64,000 bases of DNA from Sternotherus odoratus. Lineage: Eukaryota > Chordata > Testudines > Kinosternidae. Below the pieces are notes generated by a model. That model saw nothing but the letters and a program-made list of their open reading frames with translations. It did not search any database and had not been told where the DNA came from. Position numbers and translations under genes: made by a program. Of the stretch, positions 1 through 10,800 are shown piece by piece; the stretch's first letter is position 1, and every line of letters starts with the position of its first letter. The stretch spans positions 2,666,001 through 2,730,000 of the forward strand of contig JAVMKO010000007.1 in assembly GCA_032164245.1 (NCBI GenBank), in the 5' to 3' direction.

Positions 1-1644
1 ATGTGTCCTCTGTAAGGCAGTGTACAGCTAAGGGGGCTATTATAGTTGGCAACTTCAATCAGAGCCTATCGACACTGCATACACTTGCCCATGGGCTGTA
101 ACCAGACATTTGCAAAGACAATATTTTCCCCATTTATATTTGCTTTTATTTTTAAACAAGGCTTTCGTCGAAGTGAAGATATTCAGTGTATGAAGTAACT
201 GAATTAACATCTTGGGGCAATGCTTTGTAAATTAGACCAAAATTTGACTTTTTTTTTTTAGCCCCAGACAGATGGGCAACATGCATCTACACAATCAACG
301 ACTCCTTCCAGCAAGTTAAGGGGCAAGATTACTGGGTCTAAAGGAATTACCATCCAGGCTGCTGGAACCAACATGCAGAATCTTCAGAATGCTGCATTTA
401 TAGAAGTATTACAGCCTCTTGGTTGAAAGAACAGAAAGTTTTAGGCAAGTAATATGGCTATATATAAGATGCAGAACAATAATCAATGCTTTTATTAGGC
501 TTTAAGCTTTACAGTCAGGCAAAGTTTTCTCCAAAAGTAAAGACACCTGTACTTTAGTGGACTACTTAATCTGATACACGATCCACAAAGAAACTCTCAG
601 AATTAATCAGTTCATTCATAATCAGTTTCAGCACAAGAAACGTATTTGCATAGAAATGTGATCCATGTAACTTACTATTCAGTCATAACTGAATATAGAG
701 GTGTGGATCCACTATAGAAAGAATATGAACTACTGCATTGCAGTTCACTTAATTTAAAAGGTACTCCTGATACTTAAGTTGATTTCCGTATATCACCACT
801 TAACCAATTTCACTGCAACATTTCTCATACCTAATTCCACCCTCATTGCAACCTTAATAATAATAATAAATACAAGCAGACACACCAGTGAGATGTATGA
901 TTAGCATGCAAAACCTAAGATAGGATTCCCGCTGCTTAGGGCAACAAATAGTGACCTTCTCAGGAGGTAGCAAAGTGCATTATACAGATAGCAGCTTTCT
1001 GTTCGTCATTGCACTTGCACAGCTGTGAGCTTTGGAAAGGACCTTTTGTTACAGAATACTTCTGCATGGATGCATCTTCAAGTGGAGGTAAGATGAGAAA
1101 TTCATGGCTAATAGGAAACATTTGCAGAGTTCATTGCATGGTTGGCAGGCCTTGAATTCTTATTGTGGCAGGGAGTGCAGAGGACTCCGGATAAGATTAA
1201 GCATGTGGATTCAGGTTTTATCCACATACTGTCAGGGTGGATTTGATTTAAATCAAACTTAATTAAATCATGATTATTTAAATCATTAATCCAATTATTA
1301 TTATTTTTTAAATCATTGATTTTTATCCACCCTACATACTGTAAACTGAAGAATATTTGGCTAGGTTATATTGGTATTGAGAGAGACCCATATGACAGTT
1401 GGGGATAAAAATGCTGTATGAAAGTTGTGTGCTGCCTTTCATTACATCAGCTGGTAGAAAACTATTTAAATGGTGAACAAGGCATAGGAATCAGGAGCAT
1501 ATTTTGCTGGGACTCCAGGAATCTGACACTCTCCCGCACTGAAATTAAATACATAGAATTAGAGAAAACAAAACAGCATTCTTAAATGAATCGTATACTG
1601 AATTTTCTGTGCACATGCTGAAAAGACATAGCCTTCTTGCTTAC
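1..1644. other. Intron 5 of NIPSNAP3 or 3' flank, no gene recognised
   Basis: AT-rich single-copy-looking sequence with one MITE (1232-1334) and a short (AAT)n run near 855-870. I searched the minus strand for the last NIPSNAP3 exon without success, so it probably lies left of the window or is too diverged to recognise. Confidence 0.5.
1232..1334. mobile_element. Short AT-rich MITE-like element
   Basis: The ends are inverted: CAGGGTGGAT at the left, and the right end reads ATCCACCCTA. The interior is repeated, self-complementary ATTTAAAT-type sequence. This resembles an abundant turtle non-autonomous DNA transposon family. There is no coding capacity. Confidence 0.6.
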
Positions 1645-1731
1645 CAGCTGCTACCACCCTGGCGTCCTCATGGGCATAATGCCTCCCTGCTGCACGGCTG
1701 TCAGGGCTCTCATTCCACCAGAGCACATGAA
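1645..1731 (-). CDS. NIPSNAP3A: NIPSNAP3 exon 5
   Basis: The acceptor is CATAG, ending at 1732, and the donor GTAAGC starts at 1644. The exon has 87 bp, phase 1 to phase 1. It encodes [17 protein letters not shown] and EDARVVAA. The next exon should carry about 25 codons ending in an SPLK-like tail; I could not identify it in 1-1644. Confidence 0.92.
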
Positions 1732-4700
1732 CTATGAAAACAAGAGCAAAACAAATTGAAGATTGAGACCAAAGCGAAACTACAGTACAAAATATTCCAC
1801 AGGTCTTTTGCTCTGTTCTGAAATCCTCCACCCAGAAGCAGCAATTCATCACACACGTATGTTACAAGACATTCCTTCTGCAGAGCTTTTCTTATGCTGA
1901 TTTTTAACACTGCATTTTCTAACCCTTTTAAGTCACAACTTTCGTTTCAGCAAACTGTCTTTAGACCCCACATCAAACTGAATTCAGGGAGACAGTGTAC
2001 ATGATTCCAGGGCAACAGAAATACTGGATCTGACTAGGCAGACATGTCAATATGCGGCATCCATGATACTAGTGGGGCTATCCTGATTAGGGTAACCAGA
2101 CAACAAGTGTGAAAAATCAGGGGGTGGGAGTGTTAATAGGAGCCTATATAAAAAAGACCCTAAAATCAGGACTGTCCCTATAACATCAGGACATCTGATC
2201 ACCCTAGTCCTGGTGCATGTGTGCCCTTCCATGCACTTACAGTGATATCAGAACTAGTGCTGTTCCTTTTCCCCTGGCAAGTAATTTCGCTGTATCTGAG
2301 AGGGAGAAGTGATATATACGCAAGCATGAGCCAGACTTATTTATAAATTTAAATCCTTTCAACGATTTCAGGGCTTGCTTAAAGACATGATGTGTATATA
2401 TGGAGTTTCAATTTCCCACAAGGCTGGTTGCTGGCACTGGTTTTTAGCATGCTTACAGTGAGTATCATAATACCAGTGCTCAGTGCTAGCATCATGGATG
2501 CTGACTCTGAGCAAGTAAAGTTATGGGGAAAGAAATGACAAGACACCATAGTTTTTGATTAGCTAAAGGCATACAAAAGGCCCAGGATCCAAAAGGCAGC
2601 CTCCAAAGTTGTAGTTACATTAATCAGGAGTCTGAACACCCTCATGAGTATTGCTGATTTGCACCTTTGCCATTCTGTGACCATGACTGTACTGGAAACT
2701 GACTAGTACTGTACCTCTGTTAAGTAATCCATATTCTGTGTGGAAAACACCAATCAGCTTCGTGTAGCCTGTATTGAGATGAGCACTGATTGCAGCTCTG
2801 AATGATTGGCCCCACAGAGCCGGCCCACCAGGCTTCATCTGAAAAGTAACCAGCTCATACACCCCTGATGGAAAAAGAATACAGCAATATAAACCAGGAA
2901 ATGTCAAATTAATCATTTGATTCTCTAAAAGATAAAAAATCTTACAAACCATCCTCACATTTATTGTGATTCAGTTAGAGCAGTGACTTCTAATCCTTTG
3001 GAGTTAGTAGACCAAAAACACTGCTCCAAGTGGTCCCAAGATCCACCATGTCACATAGGAATGTGGGTCACAGAAAAGAAAACAATGAAAAATTCACTGA
3101 GCAGAGATGAAGCCATTTCAAGTGAACACCAGTCTCTTTTTTCCAGGATCTACAAATGCAATATTCAGATGGCTAGAGACAACAAAATCTCCTGAGGCTA
3201 TAGAAGGAAGAACAATGTGAACTAGTACAGATTCTACTACCTTTTCTGAAAATGACAGCATCCTTTGGGGATATTTATGATGTCATAACCACTACATGAA
3301 TCTTGGCAGCAACCATTACAACAAGAGGTGTCCTAAGGCCAAAGCAGCGATCTAGACACCTGGGACAAAATCCTTCAAGGGTATTTCTTGTTTGAGGAGG
3401 GACTACAGAAATGGCACAGTTTACAGATAAGACTCCAGGCTTACTGCAAGATACAGCACCTTTAACACTGACATTCCAGGGACTACTCTGTACTGACACC
3501 CATGTAAATATGATCTCAAACAAAAACTCTAATATAAATCAAGACAATTGCCACCTGGCAGTATATCTTCCAATTGAATCTTTCACAATTTCAACTCAAA
3601 TGTGAAATTGCGGCACTATTAACGAGGGTTTGTAACCTATCCTTTAAATCGGCTACTGTGCCCAGTGACTGGAAGATAGCTAATGTAACGCCAATATTTA
3701 AAAAGGGCTCTAGAGGTGATCCTGGCAATTACAGACCAGTCAGTCTAACGTCCGTACTGGTAAAATTAGTTGAAACAATAGTAAAGAATAAAATTGTCAG
3801 ACACATAGAAGAGCATAAATTGTTGGGCAAAAGTCAACATGGTTTCTGCAAAGGGAAATCGTGTCTTACTAATCTATTAGAGTTCTTTGAAGGGGTCAAC
3901 AAACATGTGGACAAGGGGGATCCAGTGGACATAGTGTACTTAGATTTCCAGAAAGCCTTTGACAAGGTCCCTCACCAAAGGCTCTTACGTAAATTAAGCT
4001 GCCATGGGATAAAAGGGAAGATCTTCTCATGGATTGAAAACTGGTTAAAAGACAGGGAACAAAGGGTAGGAATAAATGGAACTTTTTCAGAATGGAGAGG
4101 GGTAACTAGTGGTGTTCCCCAAGGGTCAGTCCTGGGGCCGATCCTATTCAACTTATTTATAAATGATTTGGAGGAAGGGGTAAACAGTGATGTGGCAAAG
4201 TTTGCAGATGATACTAAACTGCTCAAAGTAGTAAGTACCAAAGCAGACTGTGAAGAACTTCAAAAAGGTCTAAATAAATAAATAAAATAAATAAATGGAG
4301 ATATACCAATCTCCTAGAACTGGAAAGACCTTGAAGGTCATCGAGTCCAGTCCCCTGCCTACACTAGCAGGATCCGCCTGCCTACACTAGCAGGATTGAG
4401 TACTGTCCCCTGACAGATATTTTTGCCCCAGATCCCTAAATGGCCCCCTCAAGGATTGAACTCACAACCCTGGGTTTAGCAGGCCAATGCTCAAACCACT
4501 GAGCTATCCCCCCACCCCCACAATAAACTAAGTGATTGGGCAACAAAATGGCAAATGAAATTTAATGTGGATAAATGTAAAGTAATGCACATTGGAAAAA
4601 ATAACCCCAACTATACATACAATATGATGGGGGCTAATTTAGCTACAACCAATCAGGAAAAAGACCTGGGAGTCATTGTGGATAGTTCTCTGAAGGCATC

Positions 4701-7700
4701 CACGCAGTGTGCAGCGGCAGTCAAAAAAGCAAACAGGATGTTAGGAATCATTAAAAAAGGGATAGAGAATAAGTCGGAGAATATCTTATTGCCCTTATAC
4801 AAATCCATGGTGCGCCCACATCTTGAATACTGCGTACAAATGTGGTCTCCTCATCTCAAAAAGGATATACTGGCACTAGAAAAGGTTCAGAGAAGGGCAA
4901 CTAAAATTATCAGGGGTTTGGAACGGGTCGCATACGAAGAGAGATTAAAGAGGCTAGGACTTTTTAGCTTTGAAAAGAGGAGACTAAGGGGGGATATGAT
5001 AGAGGTATATAAAATTATGAGTGGTGTGGAGGAAGTAAATAAGGAAAAGTTATTTACTTGTTCCCAAAATAGAAGAACTAGGGGCCACTCAATGAAATTA
5101 GTGGGCAGCAGGTTTAAAACAAATAAAAGGAAGTTCTTCTTCACACAGCGCACAGTCAACCTGTGGAACTCCTTACCTGAGGAGGCTGTGAAGGCTAGGA
5201 CTATAACAGGGTTTAAAAGAGAGCTGGATAAATTCATGGAGGCTAAGTCCATAAATGGCTATTAGCCGGGATGGGTAATGAATGGTGTCCCTAGCCTCTG
5301 TCTGTCAGAGGGGGGTGATGGATGGCAGGAGAGAGATCGCTCGATCATACCTGTTAGGTTCACTCACTCCGGGGCACCTGGCATTGGCCACTGTCGGTAG
5401 ACAGGATGCTGGGCTAGATGGACCTTTGGTCTGACCCAGTATGGCCGTTCTTATGTTCTTATGTTCTTAATACTGGACAACACAGCAATTTTAGCTCTAT
5501 TCTACACGTAAGTGGAAGGCAACAAATTGACATTTTGAATAATCAGTTACCTACTTACTTTTAACAGGAAAGTAGCCAAGGTTTATCTACCTGTTAACTA
5601 AACCTAAATAAAAGACCCAGAATCCAAAACTCACTAATGTAGAATGGAGGTTCTTTCTTATACAGTAGACTCCCGATTATCCGGGCGCGGGTTAACCGGG
5701 CTGCGGATTACCCGGGATGTCTAAACTGGTCGGTAGGGGAAGCCCCAAAGCGGCGACGGGCTCAGCCTTAGCCTGCCGCTGCTTTGGGGCTTCTCCCACT
5801 GGCCCCTTATGAGCTGGGGTCTCAGCCTACTTCCAGCCTGGGTGTAGGAAGCCCTGGCTGACTTTGGGAACTGAGACCCCAGCTAGCAGGAGCCTGCGGG
5901 GAAACTCTAAAGCAGCAGGGGGTTGAGAGCTCGGCAGCTGCCGCCGCTTCTCAGCTCTCTGCCACTTTAGACTTTCCCAGCAGGCTCCTGTCAGCTGGGG
6001 GGTCTCAGCTCCCGCTGCCAGCCTGGGCTTCCTACACCCAGACTGGCAGCAGGAGCTGACTGGGGCAGGCAGCAGGACCCCGGCTGGCAGGAGCCTGGGG
6101 AGAGAGACCAAAGCAGCGGTGGGTTGAGCAGTCAGCCTGCTGCCGCTTTGGGGTTTCCCCCGGTGGATCCCTTGCCAGCCGGGGTCTCAACTTGCTGCCA
6201 GCATGGGTGTAGGAAGCCCAGGCTGGCAGCGGGCTGAGACCCCGGCTGGCAGGAGCCTAGGGGGAATCCCAAAGCAGCGGCAGGTTGAATGCTCAGCCCG
6301 CCGCCTCTTTGGGCTCTCTCCCCAGGCTCCTGCCGCCTGCCCCAATCAGCTCCCGCTGCCAGCCTGGGTGTAGGAAACCCAGGCTGGCAGCAGGAGCTGA
6401 GACCCCCGCTGGCAGGAGCCTGGGGGGGAAACCCCAAAGAGGCGGCAGGTTGAGAGCTCAGCTGGCTGCCACTTTAGTGTTTCCCCACAGGCTCCTGCTA
6501 GCCGGGGTCTGAGCTCCCGCTGCCAGCCTGGGTTCCCTACACCCAGGCTGGCAGCGGGAGCTGACTGGGGCAGGTGGTGGGACCACCACCATTCCCCCCC
6601 CCCCCAGGGCGGCCGGCGAACCCCCCCTACTCCCCCCCCCCCCGCGATTATCCGGGATTTTATTAACCGGGATTAAGGTTTTCCCGATCATCCCGGATAA
6701 TCGAGAGTCTATTGTATATACATAACACACACAAATACCAGATTAAATCTAGACTAGTTTGGGACAATTCCATTTAATAAACAATATGAAGTTTGTATGG
6801 CTTGATAAATAGCTGGATGAAGAGCTAAAACTGGCAACATTCTTATTGAAGGATTAGAGAAGATGTAGATAGATAGGAAAGTATTTGTGGCCAATATGCC
6901 TTATTCTGCATTAATGATGCATATTTACCTCATAGAAGGTAGGTTTTTAAAATCATGATTTTGACAAAACAAGAAAAAACCATAGTGCCTAAACTTAGAG
7001 AGAAAAGTGAACAGATTTGTGAAAAATCTGAGTGTCATCTGCTAATCCGACCTGTGGGTGAAATCACACTAAAAACTGGCACTCTTATTTTCTTTTATTC
7101 TGTAAAACAAGAATTCTGCAAGTGGGAAGAGATACTGGATTGTCTTTTAATATCTCTAGACAATGCATTCCTATACATTGAGCAAAGAAGCAAGTTAAGA
7201 GAAAAAATTAGAGCATTGCTGGAGGGGGAACAGATTGCTCATTTTAGCTGTTCATCCATCCAATTCATTCCCAACCATACTGCACAGAGCATTAGCCACC
7301 AACTCATGAAAGTACAAGTACACACACACACACAAGTATACTGTGCCTTACCCTAACTAATATACACCGGACCCCTGCTATAGCCCGGGTTTCGGGATCC
7401 ATGCGCAGTCCTGCACTAATGCGGGGAGCGCGTTAACGCGAGGGACATGTTGCCCATGGATCCCAATTTAAATATAGCGAGGGTCCCGTGTATTGTAAAA
7501 GAAAGCCACTGCTGAACTTTTCCCTAGCCTTTTACACAACATAACCATTTGGTTAAACATTAAGCTATTTCTTATTATTGAATCCACACCGAGTTTTAAT
7601 CAATACAAAGACTCACCCCCTTCCTTTGAAGGCTTCCCAAGCTCACACCAAGGTACCAGGTAAGCAATTTCATTGTTTTGTTTATTCAAGAAGGGCAGAA

Positions 7701-10509
7701 CTGGAGAGATGAATTTTCCTTGCCATTCTTTATCATTGGCTACTGCTTTCCGAACTTCTGCTCTATGAGCAAAGTTATCTACAAGAAAGGAAAAGACATA
7801 ATAAAATTCTATATTCAGTTCTGTCAGACTGGATTCAAGTACAATAAATTTATTTATGAGGAGACAAACTATTCATAGAATCACAGAAAATTAGAGTTGG
7901 AAGAGACCTCAGAAGGTCATCTAGTCCAACCCCCTGCTCAAAGCAGGACCAACACCAGCTAAATCATCCCAGCCAGGGCTTTGTCAAGCTAGGCCTTAAA
8001 AATCTCTAAGGATGGACATTGCACCACTTCCCTAGGTAACCCATTCCAGTGCTTCACCGCCCTCCTAGTGAAAAAGTGTTTCCTAATATCCAACCTAGAC
8101 TTCCCACACTGCAACTTGAGACCATTGCTTCTTGTTCTGTCATCTGCCACCACTGAGAACAGCCGAGCTCCATCCTCTTTGGAACCCTCCTTCAGTTAGT
8201 TGAAGGCTTGATACCCTATTATCTTTTGTCCTTTATTTATGAGCCCAAGAGAAACATCCTGTTTCGTCTAATGCACATGACACACAAGAGCAATATGAAG
8301 TGATGCTACACATACCAAACTTCCAAATATGGATGGCTTTATTCATGCCCCCAAACTCCACAGTCCAGAATCCAAACATCTCTGAATGAGCTGCTCGAAG
8401 GTGGATGTGTTTATTGACCATTTCCACAAACTCCTTCATCTTTGATGGCTTAACATCGTAGGTACGAATTTCATAAAACGTGCCATCATTTTGCCTGGGC
8501 CCTGTAGCCAAAGATGCATGGACCTGAATAGAGAATGTTAAAAAAATAACTGAAGTTATTACTGGAGTCATAAAACACTCTGCCACTTCATTCTAGATTT
8601 CAGTGTATCTCATTTCTAGATAGAAGCTGGAAGCAATTTATAGAATTTAGCCTGCCTAATACTTTCCATTGTAAAGGATTCCTGCCACCTTATGAGCAGC
8701 TCTCTCACCTCCATTGTTTGAAGTAGGCCTTTAATACTTGTCAAGGGAGAGCCCTCAGGTCATTGAGGTACCTTTTCTTTGTTCAATGAAATTCTGATCA
8801 GTTTTTGCTGAGATATGAATTGTTAAAAATCAGCATTTCCCTTCTCTCATTTCTTTTCCTTGGGAATGTTTTGGCAGGATGTCAAAATGACTTAACAGGA
8901 GCATTCTGAGGCCAGGCTGATGTTGCTACCAAACCACAAGCAAAATCAACAGATAATGTACTGGGAACATCTGAGAGATGTTACAGCACCTACTGCAGAC
9001 CCAGCCCATGCCACAGTCACCTATCTACTCCTAACATAAGAATAGTCATATTGGGTCAGACCAATGGTCCATTTAGCCCAGTATCCTGTCTTCTGATTGT
9101 GGTCAGTGTCAGATGCTTCAGAGGGAATGAACAGCACAGGGCAATCATGGTTAGTATTGTCTCATCCAACTCAAATGTTTACAATCATGTTTACGCACCA
9201 TTATATTTTGCTATGCAGACAAGGCCTAAAAAGCACTAGTAAGTGCAGCGCCATCCTGAATTAACTTCTCTGTGCAGAGGGCAATTGTTCAGAGTTTCCA
9301 AGTTAAGAACAAAGTCTTTAGAGGCAGTCACTGCATTGCTACAATGTGATGTTGCAGTATCATGTTGCAATAATGTATCAGTCCCAATAACATATGGGAA
9401 CACCTTGTGGGAATGTCAAAAGCCAGAACCTGTTCTGTGCTAGTTAGAGTGAGACGGAACCTGGGATATTGACATTTCAAGAAGTGAAAGCCTGCCACTG
9501 CGTTACCAGGCTGTACGGGCAGAGGAGAAGCTGAAGTTATCTTCAATGTGAAGGTGTAAAACCCACAGTGTGGCTGCCATTGTCACTCTGAGTTTGAATC
9601 TGAGCTTGCTCTAGAACAAAGGTTTATTTTAAAGAGACTGAGTTTTCTATATATGGACTCGATCGGAAGTGAAAATGCACCTGGCACATGGAAGTTGGTG
9701 CAGGGCGTGAGAGCAGGGAAAGGGTAACTCTTTCTGTATGTTCACAGACAAGTAAGATGGGCTGTGCAGCCCTCACACAGGGCTGGTTTCATGAGTCACT
9801 AGGGACCAGGACAGCGACTCCTCCTCACTGCTAGCACTGCACAGCAGCCCTATGACCTCCATCCACCCACGGGGGCAGCACAGCCAACTCCCTGCTCACC
9901 CTTCCTACCCAGATGGTTCCCTCCCCTCTCTTGCCCATGCCCCATAGTGCCATGCCACCACCCCTCTCATATACAGCCTCCCTCCCCCCCCCCATGCTCC
10001 TAGCTGCCTCCCCTATACTGCCATGTTCCTCCCCAACCCAGGTCCATAATCCTTTACCGCCTCACCCCCTCCACATATCCCAGCCCCCTCCCCTATCCTG
10101 CCACGCCCCTCCCCCACCCAGCTCCCTGCCCCTCTACTACCTCCCCCCCCAATGCTCCAGGCCCCCTACACTGACATACTCTTCTCTATGCCCCCTCCCC
10201 CCCACCTTCAACTGACACCCCTCCCCCACAGCCTGCTACTACCATGCACCCCCCATATCCCCAGCCCCCTCCCCCATACTGCCACGCCCCTCCCCCACCC
10301 AGCTCCCTGCCCCTAGGCTGCCTCCCTCCCTCGCCCCCCCCACGGCGCTACTCTCCCCAGACCCTTCAACTGACACCCCCACAGCACCACCACCCGACCC
10401 CCTCCCCCACGCCCGGGCTAGGGTGGCCCCGCCCCGCCCCGCCCGTTACCTGGGGGCGGGCCCAGGCCCCGCGCGCCCCCCGCAGGAGGAGGGCTCGGAG
10501 GCCCAGCAT
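1645..10509 (-). CDS. NIPSNAP3A: NIPSNAP3 (NIPSNAP3A/3B-like) mitochondrial protein, exons 1-5, last exon not found
   Basis: Five exons join in frame on the minus strand: 10509-10450, 8523-8316, 7778-7617, 2864-2715 and 1731-1645. All have GT donors and AG acceptors. They encode about 222 residues, against about 247 in the human protein, so one short terminal exon of about 25 codons is missing. The product belongs to the NIPSNAP family, whose members carry ferredoxin-like dimeric alpha/beta-barrel domains and are linked to mitochondria. The Arg-rich first 20 residues look like a targeting peptide. Diagnostic stretches are [46 protein letters not shown] and [16 protein letters not shown]. These match human NIPSNAP3A/3B closely as I recall them. 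Mammals have two copies; which one this corresponds to cannot be told here, so the symbol is provisional. No frameshift or stop is seen in the exons. The biochemical role of NIPSNAP3 is poorly known. Confidence 0.93.
2088..2206. mobile_element. Non-autonomous DNA transposon (MITE) with TA duplication
   Basis: The inverted ends are GGGTAACCAGA at 2090 and, read in reverse complement, GGGTGATCAGATG ending at 2204. TA flanks both sides (2088-2089 and 2205-2206), as for Tc1/mariner-type insertion. It lies between exons 4 and 5 of NIPSNAP3. Confidence 0.65.
2715..2864 (-). CDS. NIPSNAP3A: NIPSNAP3 exon 4
   Basis: The acceptor AG is at 2866-2865 and the donor GTACAG starts at 2714. The exon has 150 bp, phase 1 to phase 1. 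It encodes [18 protein letters not shown] followed by [18 protein letters not shown], the start of the second NIPSNAP barrel. Joining to exon 3 gives KEGGVYEL, one Gly more than I recall in human. Confidence 0.92.
3600..5468 (+). mobile_element. CR1 LINE, 5'-truncated, interrupted by a SINE
   Basis: The first part (to 4281) is open and encodes the reverse transcriptase palm and fingers: [10 protein letters not shown], the catalytic region [34 protein letters not shown] and the FADD active-site box near 4206-4217. The second part (4521-5265) encodes the thumb and C-terminal segment, starting around [13 protein letters not shown] and including [15 protein letters not shown]. The 3' end carries the CR1 tail GACCCAGTATGGCCGTTC and repeats of ATGTTCTT to 5468. 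The endonuclease half is missing, as usual for CR1 copies. Apart from the SINE, both halves are open and the copy looks fairly young, but it cannot be active. Confidence 0.93.
4282..4520 (-). mobile_element. tRNA-derived SINE (cryptodiran Cry type) inserted in the CR1
   Basis: On the minus strand it begins with a tRNA-like head: GGATAGCTCAGTGGTTTGAG (A box) and GGTTGTGAGTTCAATCC (B box). It ends in a CR1-like tail and an (ATTT)n run. The CR1 sequence resumes with ACTAAGTGATTGGGC on the other side, with AATAAA-like sequence on both flanks as the probable target duplication. Inside, a 24-bp stretch around 4353-4400 (CCTGCCTACACTAGCAGGAT type) is tandemly duplicated. Family assignment is from memory of turtle SINEs. 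Confidence 0.85.
5663..6714. mobile_element. Tigger/pogo-like non-autonomous DNA transposon with internal inverted repeats
   Basis: The left terminus CAGTAGACTCCCGATTATCC and the reverse complement of the right terminus, CAATAGACTCTCGATTATCC, form terminal inverted repeats. TA flanks both ends (5661-5662 and 6715-6716). The roughly 850-bp interior is GC-rich and made of alternating direct and inverted copies of one module built around GGGGTCTCAGC, CCAGCCTGGGTGTAGGAA and GCAGGAGCCTG. No transposase is present. The reading frames inside are low-complexity shadows. Confidence 0.82.
7319..7334. repeat. (CA)n microsatellite
   Basis: A short run of alternating CA in NIPSNAP3 intron 3. Confidence 0.8.
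7365..7490. mobile_element. 126-bp MITE with TA duplication
   Basis: The left end CACCGGACCCCTGCTATAGC and the right end, in reverse complement CACGGGACCCTCGCTATATT, are inverted. TA flanks at 7363-7364 and 7491-7492. The inside is GC-rich with GCGCGTTAACGCG palindromes. Probably a mariner/Tigger-type deletion derivative. Confidence 0.78.
7617..7778 (-). CDS. NIPSNAP3A: NIPSNAP3 exon 3
   Basis: The acceptor AG is at 7780-7779 and the donor GTGAGT starts at 7616. The exon has 162 bp, phase 1 to phase 1. It reads [19 protein letters not shown] and later [15 protein letters not shown], collinear with human NIPSNAP3A. It has no methionine near its start and so is easily missed by ORF searches. 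Confidence 0.92.
7867..8215 (-). mobile_element. CR1 3' fragment
   Basis: On the plus strand it reads ATAGAATCACAGAAAATTAG, then GTCATCTAGTCCAACCCCCT and CCCATTCCAGTGCTTCACC. This is the reverse complement of the 3' part of the bird/reptile CR1 consensus. It lies in NIPSNAP3 intron 2. Confidence 0.9.
8316..8523 (-). CDS. NIPSNAP3A: NIPSNAP3 exon 2
   Basis: The acceptor AG is at 8525-8524 and the donor GTATGT starts at 8315. The exon has 208 bp, phase 0 in and phase 1 out. It encodes the first NIPSNAP barrel half, running from [11 protein letters not shown] to the family motif [15 protein letters not shown]. Confidence 0.93.
9032..9155 (-). mobile_element. CR1 3' tail fragment
   Basis: Begins AACATAAGAATAGTCATATT and continues GGGTCAGACCAATGGTCCAT, the reverse complement of the CR1 3' end seen at 5400-5468. 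Confidence 0.85.
9835..10420. repeat. C-rich low-complexity region with a local duplication
   Basis: About 600 bp of C-rich sequence. The phrase CCACGCCCCTCCCCCACCCA followed by GCTCCCTGCCCCT occurs twice, near 10100 and 10280, which indicates a roughly 180-bp local duplication. It is transcribed as intron 1 of NIPSNAP3 on the G-rich strand. Open frames here are compositional. Confidence 0.7.
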
Positions 10510-10800
10510 GGCGGCGGGGGCGAAGGCCAGCGCGCGGACAGAGGCGCTGAGGGGCCGCTGCCTACGGAGCGCGAGCGGGTCCCCCCTCCCCGCGATCACT
10601 GGCCCCGCCCCCTCTCACTCGGCCCCGCCCACCGCGCGGGGCTCCCCGCACGTGGACGCCGGCGACGGAAAGGGAAGAAGCCAAAAAGCCTCAGCGAGAA
10701 AGGGACCTCGCTCCCGCGGAACGACCGACCTCACCCCTGCACAGAGGGCGCGCGGGCAGGCTGCGCATGCGCTACACGCAGCCAATCTGGGGCGGGGGGC
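10420..10800 (-). promoter_or_regulatory. CpG-island promoter of NIPSNAP3
   Basis: A dense CpG island covers exon 1 and about 290 bp upstream. Visible motifs are GC boxes (CCCCGCCC near 10605-10630), an E box CACGTG (10649-10654), a palindromic NRF-1 site TGCGCATGCGC (10762-10772) and a CCAAT box (about 10782-10786). NRF-1 is a known regulator of nuclear genes for mitochondrial proteins, which fits NIPSNAP3. The minisatellite begins about 30 bp beyond the CCAAT box. The transcription start itself cannot be seen. Confidence 0.78.
10450..10509 (-). CDS. NIPSNAP3A: NIPSNAP3 exon 1 (coding part)
   Basis: Twenty codons from the ATG at 10509-10507, giving [20 protein letters not shown]: basic, no acidic residues, typical of a mitochondrial presequence. 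The donor GTAACG starts at 10449 and the intron is phase 0. The exon lies inside the CpG island. Confidence 0.88.

Larger units (their letters stand above)
2865..7616. other. NIPSNAP3 intron 3, filled with mobile elements
   Basis: This 4.75-kb intron holds a CR1 LINE with a nested SINE (3600-5468), a Tigger-like element (5663-6714), a (CA)n run (7319-7334) and a small MITE (7365-7490). Nothing between them looks like a gene. Confidence 0.75.
8524..10449. other. NIPSNAP3 intron 1
   Basis: A 1.9-kb intron. It holds a CR1 tail (9032-9155) and, next to exon 1, a C-rich stretch (9835-10420). No other gene is visible. Confidence 0.75.

Noticed and set aside
240..345. Plus-strand exon after the pyrimidine tract at 249-261
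   Set aside because: A good T-run and AG are present, but the downstream frame shows no recognisable product and no donor.
300..440. Last exon of NIPSNAP3
   Set aside because: A minus-strand frame here ends in a stop after 35 codons but shows no similarity to the expected C-terminus and has no phase-1 acceptor.
4480..4520. tRNA gene
   Set aside because: The A and B boxes belong to the SINE head inserted in the CR1; the clover leaf is degraded and continues into a LINE-like tail.
5827..6730. Several 75-100-codon frames in GC-rich DNA
   Set aside because: They lie inside the Tigger-like element and reflect its inverted GC-rich modules.
6955..7356. 133-codon plus-strand open frame in intron 3
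   Set aside because: No domain, no splice context, and it ends in a (CA)n run; antisense to the NIPSNAP3 transcript.
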